Position numbers and translations under genes: made by a program | The notes under the pieces: generated by a model | The model's database searches: none | The model's input: the letters and a program-made list of their open reading frames with translations, nothing else | Told to the model about the DNA's origin: nothing | NCBI GenBank assembly: GCA_017993055.1 | Contig: JAGONM010000007.1 | Location: forward strand, 1 to 50,959 | Direction of reading: 5' to 3' | Length of the DNA stretch: 50,959 nucleotides | DNA from: Armatimonadota bacterium | GTDB taxonomy: Bacteria; Armatimonadota; UBA5829; DTJY01 | Shown here: positions 42,279 to 50,959 of the stretch, one piece after another | Layout: the number at the start of each line of letters is the position of its first letter | How positions within the stretch are numbered: position 1 is the stretch's first letter

Positions 42279-42452
42279 GAAGCCCTCCCTTGCGCCGAAC
42301 GCCGAATCTCAACGTAGACTCGTCAACCGAGGGTATGTGAAGCGTTTTCTCTTGTGTCCATCGGGTCAGATGAAGCAGCTATCTTTCCCTCGCCCATCAA
42401 GCGGAGGAGCATCTACGGACAGGTTCGCCATTCCGTGATTCGCTGGGGAATA

Positions 42453-42468
42453 TGTGAATTCCTTCACA
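42453..42468. promoter_or_regulatory. Rex-type operator, TGTGAA-TTCC-TTCACA
   Basis: A perfect inverted repeat with six-base arms and a four-base centre. The established Rex consensus is TTGTGAA-N4-TTCACAA, so the core of both half-sites matches, with the outermost T/A positions replaced. Rex represses fermentation and hydrogenase genes until NADH rises. It lies 175 bases upstream of the Fdh-like start. The rex gene itself is not in the window. Confidence 0.6.
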
Positions 42469-42492
42469 CGTTTTCGCGACGCGAGGGGATTT

Positions 42493-42533
42493 TTCGGGAA
42501 GCGCCTGGGAGGGCGCCTGACATGATACCCGAA
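42493..42533. repeat. Nested inverted repeat between tRNA-Gln and the hydrogenase operon
   Basis: Outer arms TTCGGG (42493-42498) and CCCGAA (42528-42533) enclose inner arms GCGCC (42501-42505) and GGCGC (42512-42516). Either strand could fold into a stacked hairpin. No T-run follows on either strand, so it is not a standard intrinsic terminator; it may help tRNA 3' processing or end transcription another way. Confidence 0.35.
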
Positions 42534-42597
42534 AGACGGCCAGACACGAGTTCCATGCGAGAGGTGACGGTGCTGATCTTGTCCAGTACGTAGAGGT

Positions 42598-42671
42598 TGG
42601 CTCCGGGGCCAGGATTCGAACCTGGATACCGGGCTCCAAAGGCCCGTGTCCTGCCGTTGGACGACCCCGGA
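42598..42671 (-). tRNA. tRNA-Gln (anticodon TTG)
   Basis: Reading leftward from 42671 the acceptor TCCGGGG pairs with CCCCGGA at the 3' end, followed by G and an encoded CCA (42600-42598). The T-arm contains GGTTCGAATCC. The anticodon stem CGGGC/GCCCG encloses the loop CTTTGGA, giving anticodon TTG for Gln. 74 bases, a complete cloverleaf. It is 54 bases downstream of the CBM9 gene on the same strand. Confidence 0.95.
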
Positions 42672-42725
42672 ATGACCTGGAACATTATAGGCCGAAGGCG
42701 GGATTCGGTCAAGCCGGACTGCGGG

Positions 42726-43406
42726 CTACTTACGAAATACTATCTTTCCAAATCTCGACGGGACATGGAAGTTCGCGGGAATCTCCATGGTCGGCGACCA
42801 GCAGCCATACTCGTCGGCCGGGGTGCGGTCTATGCGGTAGAAGTTGACGCGCCAGACATCGCCGTCTTCCGGGGGGACGTGCGGCGCCTCGCCGAGCGAT
42901 GCAAAGGGTATGGCCCACTCGACGGTCCACCCCCTGTCCACATCGTTCCGGTTGTCGAGAGTGCCGTCCACCCGGACTGCCACGCGCCATCCTTCGCAGT
43001 CCCAGGAGGTATCGCATGTCATGTTCACGCGGAGGCCGGTCGGGTTGTGAATGATGGCGTCGAAGAGAGTACCGCGCGGACTGGTCTGAAACTCGAAGTA
43101 GCGAACGAGGTCGGAATCGGGGTCAATAAACGCCTCGACGACCTCCTCCTCGTAGATCGGCTGGTCTCGCTCTAAGAGGGTGCCCCAGATATCCGGATCG
43201 TCGCAGTCAAAGGCGATATAGATGCTATCGTCGTCCCAGCACATGCGGGCGCGCGTCTGGCGCGTGGCGAGACCGGAGCCGTCGGAGAGCGTGAAATCGC
43301 CGACGGCGGGGACACCGATCCAGTCGCCGAGATCGCCGTCTACGGCGATGCTGCCGTTTGCGACCTTCCTGCACTCGTATGTCGGGATTTCGGAAGTCAT
43401 GGTCAT
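42726..43406 (-). CDS. CBM9-like carbohydrate-binding domain protein
   Basis: A 226-residue single-domain protein without signal peptide. The pattern DGDLGDWIGVPAVGDF, then RMCWDDDSIYIAFDCDDPDIW and the VEWAIPFASLGE segment is typical of family 9 carbohydrate-binding domains found in xylanases and surface proteins. Lack of an export signal is odd for such a domain; a second in-frame ATG at 43400 does not change this. It starts 10 bases after guaB and probably shares its transcript. Confidence 0.78.
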   Translation of the reverse strand: MTMTSEIPTYECRKVANGSIAVDGDLGDWIGVPAVGDFTLSDGSGLATRQTRARMCWDDDSIYIAFDCDDPDIWGTLLERDQPIYEEEVVEAFIDPDSDLVRYFEFQTSPRGTLFDAIIHNPTGLRVNMTCDTSWDCEGWRVAVRVDGTLDNRNDVDRGWTVEWAIPFASLGEAPHVPPEDGDVWRVNFYRIDRTPADEYGCWSPTMEIPANFHVPSRFGKIVFRK

Positions 43407-43416
43407 CTTGTCGACG

Positions 43417-44974
<1,558 letters not shown>

Positions 44975-45003
44975 GGAGTTGCGATGAGCGCGCTGCAATC
45001 TCG

Positions 45004-45033
45004 TTGACAGTTGTCGTCGCCTCGTGATACGCT
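45004..45033 (+). promoter_or_regulatory. Candidate promoter of the TMTC-like gene
   Basis: TTGACA at 45004-45009 is a perfect -35. The -10 is poor: GATACG (45026-45031) at 16 bases, or TGA-TACGCT as an extended -10 at 18 bases. The predicted transcript start would be only about 10 bases before the ATG at 45048. Confidence 0.4.
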
Positions 45034-45047
45034 GGCTTCCAGGGGGA

Positions 45048-47234
45048 ATGAACTTGCTGCGCGACATGAGTGACTCACGCCTGCGCCTGCTGATAGCGGT
45101 GGGGCTGCTCATCATAACCACCGCCGCCTACGCTCCAGTCCTGTGGAACGACTTCATCAATTTCGACGACGACAGGTACACGTACGACAACCCCCAGGTA
45201 ATGGACGGCCTCTCCCTGAGCGGCCTCAGATGGGCATTCACCAGCACCTGGAACGCGAACTGGCACCCGCTGACGTGGATCTCGCATATGTTAGACTGCG
45301 AAATCTACGGTCTCAAGCCCTGGGGGCATCATCTCACCAGCCTGCTGATACATCTCGCCAATGTGGTGTTGCTTTTTGTTCTGCTGACCCGACTGACCGG
45401 CCTGCCCTGGCGGAGCGCGTTCGTCGCCGCGCTCTTCGGAGTCCACCCCCTGCACGTCGAATCAGTCGCGTGGGTGGCTGAGCGAAAGGACGTGCTGAGC
45501 ACGTTATTCTTCATGCTCACGCTCATCGCATACGCGCGCTACGTGGAACGACGAGGCATCAAGGCTTACCTGCTGGTATTCGGAGCATTCGCATTGGGGC
45601 TGATGGCTAAACCGATGCTGGTGACCCTGCCGATCGTGCTGCTGTTGCTCGACATCTGGCCGCTTCGCCGGCTGGAACCCGCCGCTGAAGGCAAGGTGAA
45701 AGGGAGGGTCGCCCGGGTATCGTTCTGGACGCTGGTGCCCGAGAAGTTGCCGCTTCTCGCCCTGAGCGTCGGCTCCTCGGTCATCACCGTGATCGCTCAG
45801 AGCAAGGCATCAGCCGTGAAGCCTCTGGGGGACGCGGGGGTGCACCTCGCCAACATCGCCGCCGGGTATGCCGCGTACATCGGCAAGATGCTCTGGCCGC
45901 TGAAACTCGGGGTGATCTACCCACGCCCCGGTCCGAATCTCCCCGCATGGCAAGTGGCGGGGTCGGCAGTTCTTCTGCTCGCGATCACGACGGCGGTCTT
46001 CGTCTTCAGAAGGAGCCGGCCGTACCTCGTGTTCGGATGGCTCTGGTTCCTGATTACGATGGTGCCGGTGATCGGCGTCGTACAGGTAGGCGCTCAGTTC
46101 ATCGCCGATCGCTACACCTATATCCCACTGATCGGACTGTTCATCGCCATCACGTGGGGAGCAGCGGACTTGGGACCGGATTGGCAGCGGGGGCAGAGGG
46201 GAGACAGGGCAGCGTCTCCGCAGCACTCATTCGCCCAATCTCCCATTCTACTCGTCCCGATACTGATCGTGCTCGTGTTCAGCGGCCTCACTTTCCGACA
46301 GGTCGGCTTCTGGAGAGACAGCATGACCCTCTTCACGCACACTCTCCGGGTGACGGCGCCGAGCGCGACCGCCCACACGAATCTCGGAGTCTCGTATTCC
46401 GGGAGGGGCGAACTCGACGAGGCGATCCGCCATTACGAGAAGGCGCTGGAGATCAATCCCACGCACGTCAACGCTCTGTATAACAGGGGCAACGCTTATC
46501 TGCGGAAGAGGATGTATGATGAGGCGATCCAAGACTATGTCGCTGCGTTGGAGACAAAGCCGGACTCTCCGGAGGCACTCACCAACCTCGGCAAGGCATA
46601 CTCAGACATGAGGCGTTACGAGGAGTCCGAGGCATCCTACCGCAGGGCGCTCGAGTCGAACTCCGAGTACGTCCCGGCGCTGACCGGTCTCGGAGAACTC
46701 TACAAGAACACCGGCCGATTCCCCGAGGCCGAGCGGACCTATCGAGAAGTACTCAGGCTGCTTCCGAACAACGCGGAATCTTACAGCAGCCTTGGCGTCG
46801 CGCTGGCGGCGCAGGGGCTGATGGAAGAAGGGGTGGCATGCTTCCGGCGCGCGCTGAGGATTGACCCGAGACACACCGGAGCGCACGTCAACATGGCGAA
46901 CGTTCACGCGTCGAGCGGGGAGTACGCGGAGGCTGAGAGGGAGTACCGACTGGCGATCAAGCTCGACCCTGAGATGATGCAGGCTCATCACAATCTCGGC
47001 CTGATGCTGAAACGCAAGGGGGACCTTCAGGGAGCGATAGCTGAGCTTCGAAAGGCGGTCGAGATGGAGCCGGACATGCCGGTCCCGCACATCAGCCTGG
47101 CGACCGCGCTGTATCAGGCAGGCGACTACGCCGGGGCGTGGAAACACGTGCATCTCTGCAGAGCGAACAGGGGACGACCTCCGCAGAAGTTCGTGGAGAT
47201 GCTCTCGGCGAAGATGCCCGACCCGGGACCGTGA
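45048..47234 (+). CDS. TMTC-like multi-spanning membrane protein with C-terminal TPR repeats
   Basis: About 728 residues. The N-terminal 350 have around ten membrane spans with GT-C glycosyltransferase-like loops: FDDDRYTYDNPQV (acidic first loop), NWHPLTWISHMLDCE and HPLHVESVAWVAERKDVLS, as in TMTC-type O-mannosyltransferase relatives. Residues from about 440 to the end are some eight tetratricopeptide repeats, e.g. TAHTNLGVSYSGRGELDEA. A role in protein or lipid glycosylation is inferred. The start is uncertain: ATG 45048 follows AGGGGG closely, and ATG 45066 is an alternative. Confidence 0.8.
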   Translation: MNLLRDMSDSRLRLLIAVGLLIITTAAYAPVLWNDFINFDDDRYTYDNPQVMDGLSLSGLRWAFTSTWNANWHPLTWISHMLDCEIYGLKPWGHHLTSLLIHLANVVLLFVLLTRLTGLPWRSAFVAALFGVHPLHVESVAWVAERKDVLSTLFFMLTLIAYARYVERRGIKAYLLVFGAFALGLMAKPMLVTLPIVLLLLDIWPLRRLEPAAEGKVKGRVARVSFWTLVPEKLPLLALSVGSSVITVIAQSKASAVKPLGDAGVHLANIAAGYAAYIGKMLWPLKLGVIYPRPGPNLPAWQVAGSAVLLLAITTAVFVFRRSRPYLVFGWLWFLITMVPVIGVVQVGAQFIADRYTYIPLIGLFIAITWGAADLGPDWQRGQRGDRAASPQHSFAQSPILLVPILIVLVFSGLTFRQVGFWRDSMTLFTHTLRVTAPSATAHTNLGVSYSGRGELDEAIRHYEKALEINPTHVNALYNRGNAYLRKRMYDEAIQDYVAALETKPDSPEALTNLGKAYSDMRRYEESEASYRRALESNSEYVPALTGLGELYKNTGRFPEAERTYREVLRLLPNNAESYSSLGVALAAQGLMEEGVACFRRALRIDPRHTGAHVNMANVHASSGEYAEAEREYRLAIKLDPEMMQAHHNLGLMLKRKGDLQGAIAELRKAVEMEPDMPVPHISLATALYQAGDYAGAWKHVHLCRANRGRPPQKFVEMLSAKMPDPGP

Positions 47235-47269
47235 ACGCCAGTACTATTACCTGTATTTCCCCGTATACC

Positions 47270-47298
47270 TTGACATTGCGGCGTTTCCACCGGATAAT
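47270..47298 (+). promoter_or_regulatory. Strong candidate sigma-70 promoter of the large GHL10 gene
   Basis: TTGACA (47270-47275), a 17-base spacer and GATAAT (47293-47298) match consensus at eleven of twelve positions. Transcription should start near 47305, leaving an unusually long leader of about 115 bases before the GTG at 47420. I recognise no riboswitch in that leader. Confidence 0.7.
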
Positions 47299-47419
47299 CA
47301 AGGAGGGGACTGACATATAGAATGCAGGGAATGATCCGTATCGCGCTCTGACAGCAACCGCTTCCAGAACGTCAAAACCGCGCAGTACACCCTCAAAGCC
47401 GCACCCGAAGGAGACCGAT

Positions 47420-50400
47420 GTGAAGAAAGTATTCCTCCCGGCGCTCGCTGTCTGCCTGATGCTGGCAGTCGGGCCGTGCCGGTCGCAGACCTCCGAGTTT
47501 CGCTCAATGGAGGCCACGGCCTGGGGTTCGGGTTTCGAGAGCCCTACCGCTACCACCACGATGGTGAACTACATGCGGTCGTGCAACCTGAACTGCGTGA
47601 TCCCGGAGATCCGCCTGCGGTCGGATGCCTACTACAATTCTACCATCGAACCGAGAGGCACAGGGGTAGCCCCTAGTCCCGGCTACGACTCTCTCGCCGA
47701 CCTCGTCACCAAGGCGCATGCCGTAGGGATGGAGGTGCATCCCTGGGTCGTGACTTTCCGCATATGGACTACCGACTCGGGCCCCGCGCACATGACGCCC
47801 GAACACATCTGGTACACGCACGGCCCCGGAAACACGGACCCGTCGCAGGACTGGTGCATGAGAAGCGACACCGGCGCATGGTCTTACGGCGGAACATCAA
47901 ACCTGGATCCCGGACATCCGGATGTGGAGAGCTATCTCATCTCGGTCTTCATGGAGATCGTCAACAACTACGACGTGGACGGCCTCAACCTGGACTACAT
48001 CCGCTACCCCTCGACCAACTGGGGCTACAACGCAGTATCGGTCGCTCGGTTCAACGCGGAGTACGGGCGGACCGGCAATCCGTCAGCGAGTGACAGCACC
48101 TGGCAGAACTGGCGGCGCGACCAGATAACCAATCTCGTGAAGCGGCTGTACCTCGAGATCAAGGCAGTCAAACCATGGGTAAAACTGAGTCCTGACGGAT
48201 GGAACTCCTCAAGCACCGGCAACGCGAGCTACTTCCAGGATTGGGACAAGTGGACAACCAACCATTGGGTAGATTTCGTTCATCCCATGTCCTACACGTC
48301 GAACAACACCACTTTTCACGGCTGGTTGGATACCTACCTGACCAACCAGCACGGACGGCACGTGTACCCGCTTGTGGATGTTTCGAATGATATCAATGGC
48401 AATGCGCTTCCACAGATAGACCTCATCAGGCAGCACGGCTTCCAAGGCCTGGGGCTCTACTCATACCAGTCGATCCCCGACCGGACGGCCCTGCAGAGCG
48501 CTCTCGTCAGCGGTCCTTTCCCGACATTCGTCAGCCCTGCCGGCATGTCCTGGCTCGACAGCCCGACCAAGGGTTACATCAAGGGTTTCGTTAAGAACAG
48601 CGGTGGAGTCGGCATCTACCCGGCGACGGTCACCATTGTGAGCACCGGGGCTTCGACGAAGGATACCGGCACGGGCTTCTACGGCTTCGTGGACATCACC
48701 CCGGGGACCTACAGCGTCACGGCGGCGGCGGCGGGCTACAACTCACAGACCAAATCGGTGACCGTGACTGCGGGGCAGGTCGCGAACCTGAACTTCACTC
48801 TGTCATCGGAGTCGAGTCCGCCTGTGATAAGTAACGTAAGGGCCTCAAGCATCCAAGCTACCAATGCGCAGATACTCTGGGACACGGACGAGGCATCGAC
48901 GAGTCAGGTGGACTATGGTCTGACGGCCGCCTACGGCACTACGACGGTGGAGGACACCCTTGCGGTGACCGGCCATACCGTGCAGCTTGTCGGCCTCAAT
49001 CCAAGCACTACGTATCACTACCGCGTGCGGTCCTGGGATGCCGCCAGAAACATGTCCGTCTCCGGCGACTACACATTTACGACAGCAGCCGGCGATCAGC
49101 CGGACGACATCATCATAGACAACACCGACGTGAAGTGCGTCACCAGCGGATCGTGGTTCACGAGCACCAGCGCGGCCACGAAATACGGCACGAACTACTT
49201 CTACTGCTCGAACGCCGGCGGCACCAAGACCGCCACGTGGACGCCAAGCATTCTGACAGCGGGAAACTACGACGTGTACGGATGGTGGCCCGCAGGCACC
49301 AACAGAAGCGCAATCTCACCCTTTACCATCCAATGGAACGGCGGCAGCCAGACGATCGCGGTGAACCAGCAGGACACGGCAAACGACAACACTTGGCGGC
49401 TTCTGAGAGCAAACACCCCGTTTGCAGTCGGGACCGCGGGCTACGTTCGGCTCAGCAACACCGGCATTGAGGACAGCAGAAACGTCATAGCCGACGCGAT
49501 CAAGTTCGTCTACGCGCCGGGAGCGGACACTACTCCGCCAAGCGCGCCTACCAATCTGGCGGCGACGGCATCGGCACTCGGCCAGATTTCGCTCACGTGG
49601 ACGGCCTCCACCGACAATATCGGTGTGACCGGCTACCGGGTCTACCGAAACGGCTCTTTGATCGGATCGCCGACCGGCACGTCGTATATCAGTACCGGCC
49701 TCGCGGCGAACACGCAGTACAGCTATTACGTCACCGCTCGTGACGCGGCAGACAACGTATCGGCGCCCAGTGCCACGGTGGCCAGGTACTCGCTCTCCGT
49801 CGCGCCGGGGGCAAGCAGCATCACCTGCGACAAGGCGATCAACACTTGGCAATCCTCGCCTACGTTCACTTTCACCGCCACCGGCGGATTTGGGGCCGGC
49901 ACGCTACAGTACTACCGCTACGCCTGGACACAGAACTCCACTTACACGTTCACCGGCCTGGAGGGGCAATGGACCGCCGGCAACATTACGCCGCAGGCAT
50001 CGGCGACAGGCTCCTGGTATCTCCATGTCAAAGGCTACAACGGCGACGGAGTGGCCAATGGGACTTACTCCTACGGGCCCTACAAGTACGATGGAACTCC
50101 GCCGACGGCGCCGACGGGCCTGACCGCATCGGCAACAGCAACCGACCAGGTGTCTCTATCGTGGACTGCCTCGACGGACGACGTCGGCGTGACCGGCTAC
50201 CGGGTCTACCGCGACGGCTCGCTGGTCGGATCCCCGACCGCAACGTCGTACGCCAGCACCGGCCTCGCCGCGAACACGCAGTACAGCTACCACGTGACTG
50301 CGCTGGATGCGTTGGACAACGAGTCCGAGGCCAGCATCGCGACAGCGAAATACACCCTGTCGGCCGCCCCCGGATCGGGGAGCGTCACCTGCGACAAGGC

Positions 50401-50959
50401 CGTGAATACCTGGCAGTCTACCTCGGCCTTCACGTTCACCGCCGTCGGAGGGTTTGGCGCGGGGAAGGTGCAGTACTACCGATACGCGTGGACCCAGAGC
50501 AGTTCGTATTCGTGGACGGGCGGCGAGGACCAGTGGGCGTCCGGCACTCTGGTCCGGCAGGCTTCGGCCAACGGGCTTTGGTATCTCCATGTGCAGGGCA
50601 ACAACGGAGACGGGGTGCCAAATGGCACCTTCACCTACGGCCCTTACAGGTACGATGCTACCGCGCCCACCGTCTCCGGCCTCAGCGACGGCAAGTACGC
50701 CGCCGTCGGGGGTTCGCTGCAAGCATCCTGGTCAGGGAGCGATGCGGAGTCGGGCATTGCGGAGTACCAGTATGCCATAGGGACGAGTGCGGACAACATC
50801 GGGTCTGTGGCGGCGTGGACTTCGACCGGGACGTCGACTTCGATTACCAGGAGCGGACTGAACCTGGTCGCGAACCAGAAGTACTACTTCGGCGTGAAGG
50901 CAAGGAACGGCGCCGGCGCATGGAGCACTCCGGTCGTCTCCGACGGCGTCACCGCGGCC
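47420..50959 (+). CDS. Large secreted multidomain GHL10 glycosyl-hydrolase-like protein (3' end beyond window)
   Basis: GTG start after GAAGGAGACC; the frame stays open for 1180 codons to the window edge. Domains: signal peptide (about 1-24); GHL10 barrel (about 27-370) with DVDGLNLDYIRYPS and FVHPMSY; a carboxypeptidase-regulatory-like beta-sandwich (385-468, GYIKGFVKN...GFYGFVDITPGTYSV); a fibronectin-like domain (467-557); a golvesin/xanthan-lyase-type binding domain (560-702); then two 188-residue tandem units (fibronectin III plus a CDKAxNTWQS module) and the start of another fibronectin-like domain. It probably binds and cleaves a polysaccharide at the cell surface. The C-terminal anchor, if any, is outside. 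Confidence 0.85.
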   Translation, partial: MKKVFLPALAVCLMLAVGPCRSQTSEFRSMEATAWGSGFESPTATTTMVNYMRSCNLNCVIPEIRLRSDAYYNSTIEPRGTGVAPSPGYDSLADLVTKAHAVGMEVHPWVVTFRIWTTDSGPAHMTPEHIWYTHGPGNTDPSQDWCMRSDTGAWSYGGTSNLDPGHPDVESYLISVFMEIVNNYDVDGLNLDYIRYPSTNWGYNAVSVARFNAEYGRTGNPSASDSTWQNWRRDQITNLVKRLYLEIKAVKPWVKLSPDGWNSSSTGNASYFQDWDKWTTNHWVDFVHPMSYTSNNTTFHGWLDTYLTNQHGRHVYPLVDVSNDINGNALPQIDLIRQHGFQGLGLYSYQSIPDRTALQSALVSGPFPTFVSPAGMSWLDSPTKGYIKGFVKNSGGVGIYPATVTIVSTGASTKDTGTGFYGFVDITPGTYSVTAAAAGYNSQTKSVTVTAGQVANLNFTLSSESSPPVISNVRASSIQATNAQILWDTDEASTSQVDYGLTAAYGTTTVEDTLAVTGHTVQLVGLNPSTTYHYRVRSWDAARNMSVSGDYTFTTAAGDQPDDIIIDNTDVKCVTSGSWFTSTSAATKYGTNYFYCSNAGGTKTATWTPSILTAGNYDVYGWWPAGTNRSAISPFTIQWNGGSQTIAVNQQDTANDNTWRLLRANTPFAVGTAGYVRLSNTGIEDSRNVIADAIKFVYAPGADTTPPSAPTNLAATASALGQISLTWTASTDNIGVTGYRVYRNGSLIGSPTGTSYISTGLAANTQYSYYVTARDAADNVSAPSATVARYSLSVAPGASSITCDKAINTWQSSPTFTFTATGGFGAGTLQYYRYAWTQNSTYTFTGLEGQWTAGNITPQASATGSWYLHVKGYNGDGVANGTYSYGPYKYDGTPPTAPTGLTASATATDQVSLSWTASTDDVGVTGYRVYRDGSLVGSPTATSYASTGLAANTQYSYHVTALDALDNESEASIATAKYTLSAAPGSGSVTCDKAVNTWQSTSAFTFTAVGGFGAGKVQYYRYAWTQSSSYSWTGGEDQWASGTLVRQASANGLWYLHVQGNNGDGVPNGTFTYGPYRYDATAPTVSGLSDGKYAAVGGSLQASWSGSDAESGIAEYQYAIGTSADNIGSVAAWTSTGTSTSITRSGLNLVANQKYYFGVKARNGAGAWSTPVVSDGVTAA
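49532..50095 (+). repeat. Tandem coding repeat, unit 1 (564 bases, 188 residues)
   Basis: Encodes a fibronectin III domain (TPPSAPTNLAATA to SVAP) followed by about 95 residues beginning with ITCDKAINTWQS and ending YGPYKYDG. The next unit begins exactly 564 bases on. DNA identity is high in parts, e.g. the stretch at 49625 coding VTGYRVYR, and lower elsewhere. Confidence 0.85.
50096..50659 (+). repeat. Tandem coding repeat, unit 2 (564 bases, 188 residues)
   Basis: Second copy of the same two-part unit, from TPPTAPTGLTASA to YGPYRYDA, in register with unit 1 with no net insertion or deletion. A third fibronectin-like start follows (TAPTVSGLSDG) but diverges from the units. Confidence 0.85.

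Larger units (their letters stand above)
42279..42597. other. 319-base intergenic region between the hydrogenase operon and tRNA-Gln
   Basis: No convincing protein gene: short open frames lack ribosome sites and family resemblance. It contains the Rex-like palindrome, a nested inverted repeat at 42493-42533, and the ribosome site of the Fdh-like gene. A CATATT sequence next to the Rex site on the minus strand could be a -10 box, but no matching -35 is visible. Confidence 0.6.

Noticed and set aside
42336-42351. Second Rex site (TGTGAAGCGTTTTCTC)
   Set aside because: Only one half-site matches; the other arm does not resemble TTCACA.
42493-42533. Rho-independent terminator after tRNA-Gln
   Set aside because: The hairpin is there but no T-run follows on either strand.
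42354-42593. Small 79-codon + strand gene
   Set aside because: No ribosome site, no recognisable motif, and it covers the Rex-like palindrome and inverted repeat.
47305-47419. Riboswitch in the leader of the GHL10 gene
   Set aside because: I looked for cobalamin, glycine, SAM and cyclic di-GMP core motifs and found none.

Overview
The window reads as a G+C-rich bacterial chromosome segment: clear Shine-Dalgarno sequences, sigma-70 type promoters, Tat and Sec signal peptides, a lipoprotein box, no introns and no obvious mobile DNA. The mix of secreted glycosyl-hydrolase-like proteins (GHL10, GH43, six-hairpin), Gfo/Idh/MocA oxidoreductases, amidohydrolases and an energy-converting [NiFe]-hydrogenase suggests a free-living, at least facultatively anaerobic polymer degrader. 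A little-cultured lineage such as Armatimonadota or a similar phylum would fit, but nothing here fixes the taxonomy.

Layout. (1) 1-4787, + strand: a phosphate-uptake operon, pstS-arsC-pstC-pstA-pstB-phoU, behind a candidate Pho box; a divergent gene is cut off by the left edge. (2) 4884-12754: exported proteins, namely a GHL10 protein with an inserted domain, a ricin-lectin protein, a large HExxH protein (- strand), a purple-acid-phosphatase-like enzyme and a GH43 enzyme. (3) 22626 down to 12773, - strand: an eight-gene operon with creatininase-like hydrolase, DegT aminotransferase, two amidohydrolases, two Gfo/Idh/MocA oxidoreductases, a six-hairpin glycosidase and a cell-wall amidase with a beta-propeller. 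(4) 42278 down to 22715, - strand: an 18-gene hydrogenase locus. (5) 42598-44895, - strand: tRNA-Gln(TTG), a CBM9-like protein and guaB behind a perfect consensus promoter. (6) 45048-50959, + strand: a TMTC-like membrane/TPR protein and a very large multidomain secreted GHL10 protein that runs off the right edge.

The hydrogenase locus is the most interesting part. It encodes a complete Hyf/Hyc-type group 4 [NiFe]-hydrogenase: NuoC-fused large subunit, small subunit, ferredoxin subunit, NuoH-like subunit, HyfE and three antiporter-like subunits, followed by hypABFCDE and including its own maturation protease. Translationally coupled upstream are HydB- and HydG-like subunits, the NAD(P)H diaphorase module normally seen with cytosolic sulfhydrogenases, and a formate-dehydrogenase-like molybdopterin protein whose Sec/Cys molybdenum ligand is Tyr and whose neighbouring His is Asp. 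A palindrome TGTGAA-N4-TTCACA, matching the half-sites of the NADH-sensing repressor Rex, lies upstream. Together these suggest a redox-controlled, membrane-bound, ion-translocating hydrogenase that exchanges electrons with NAD(P)H and carries a repurposed Fdh-like subunit. This assembly is an inference from gene content and motifs.
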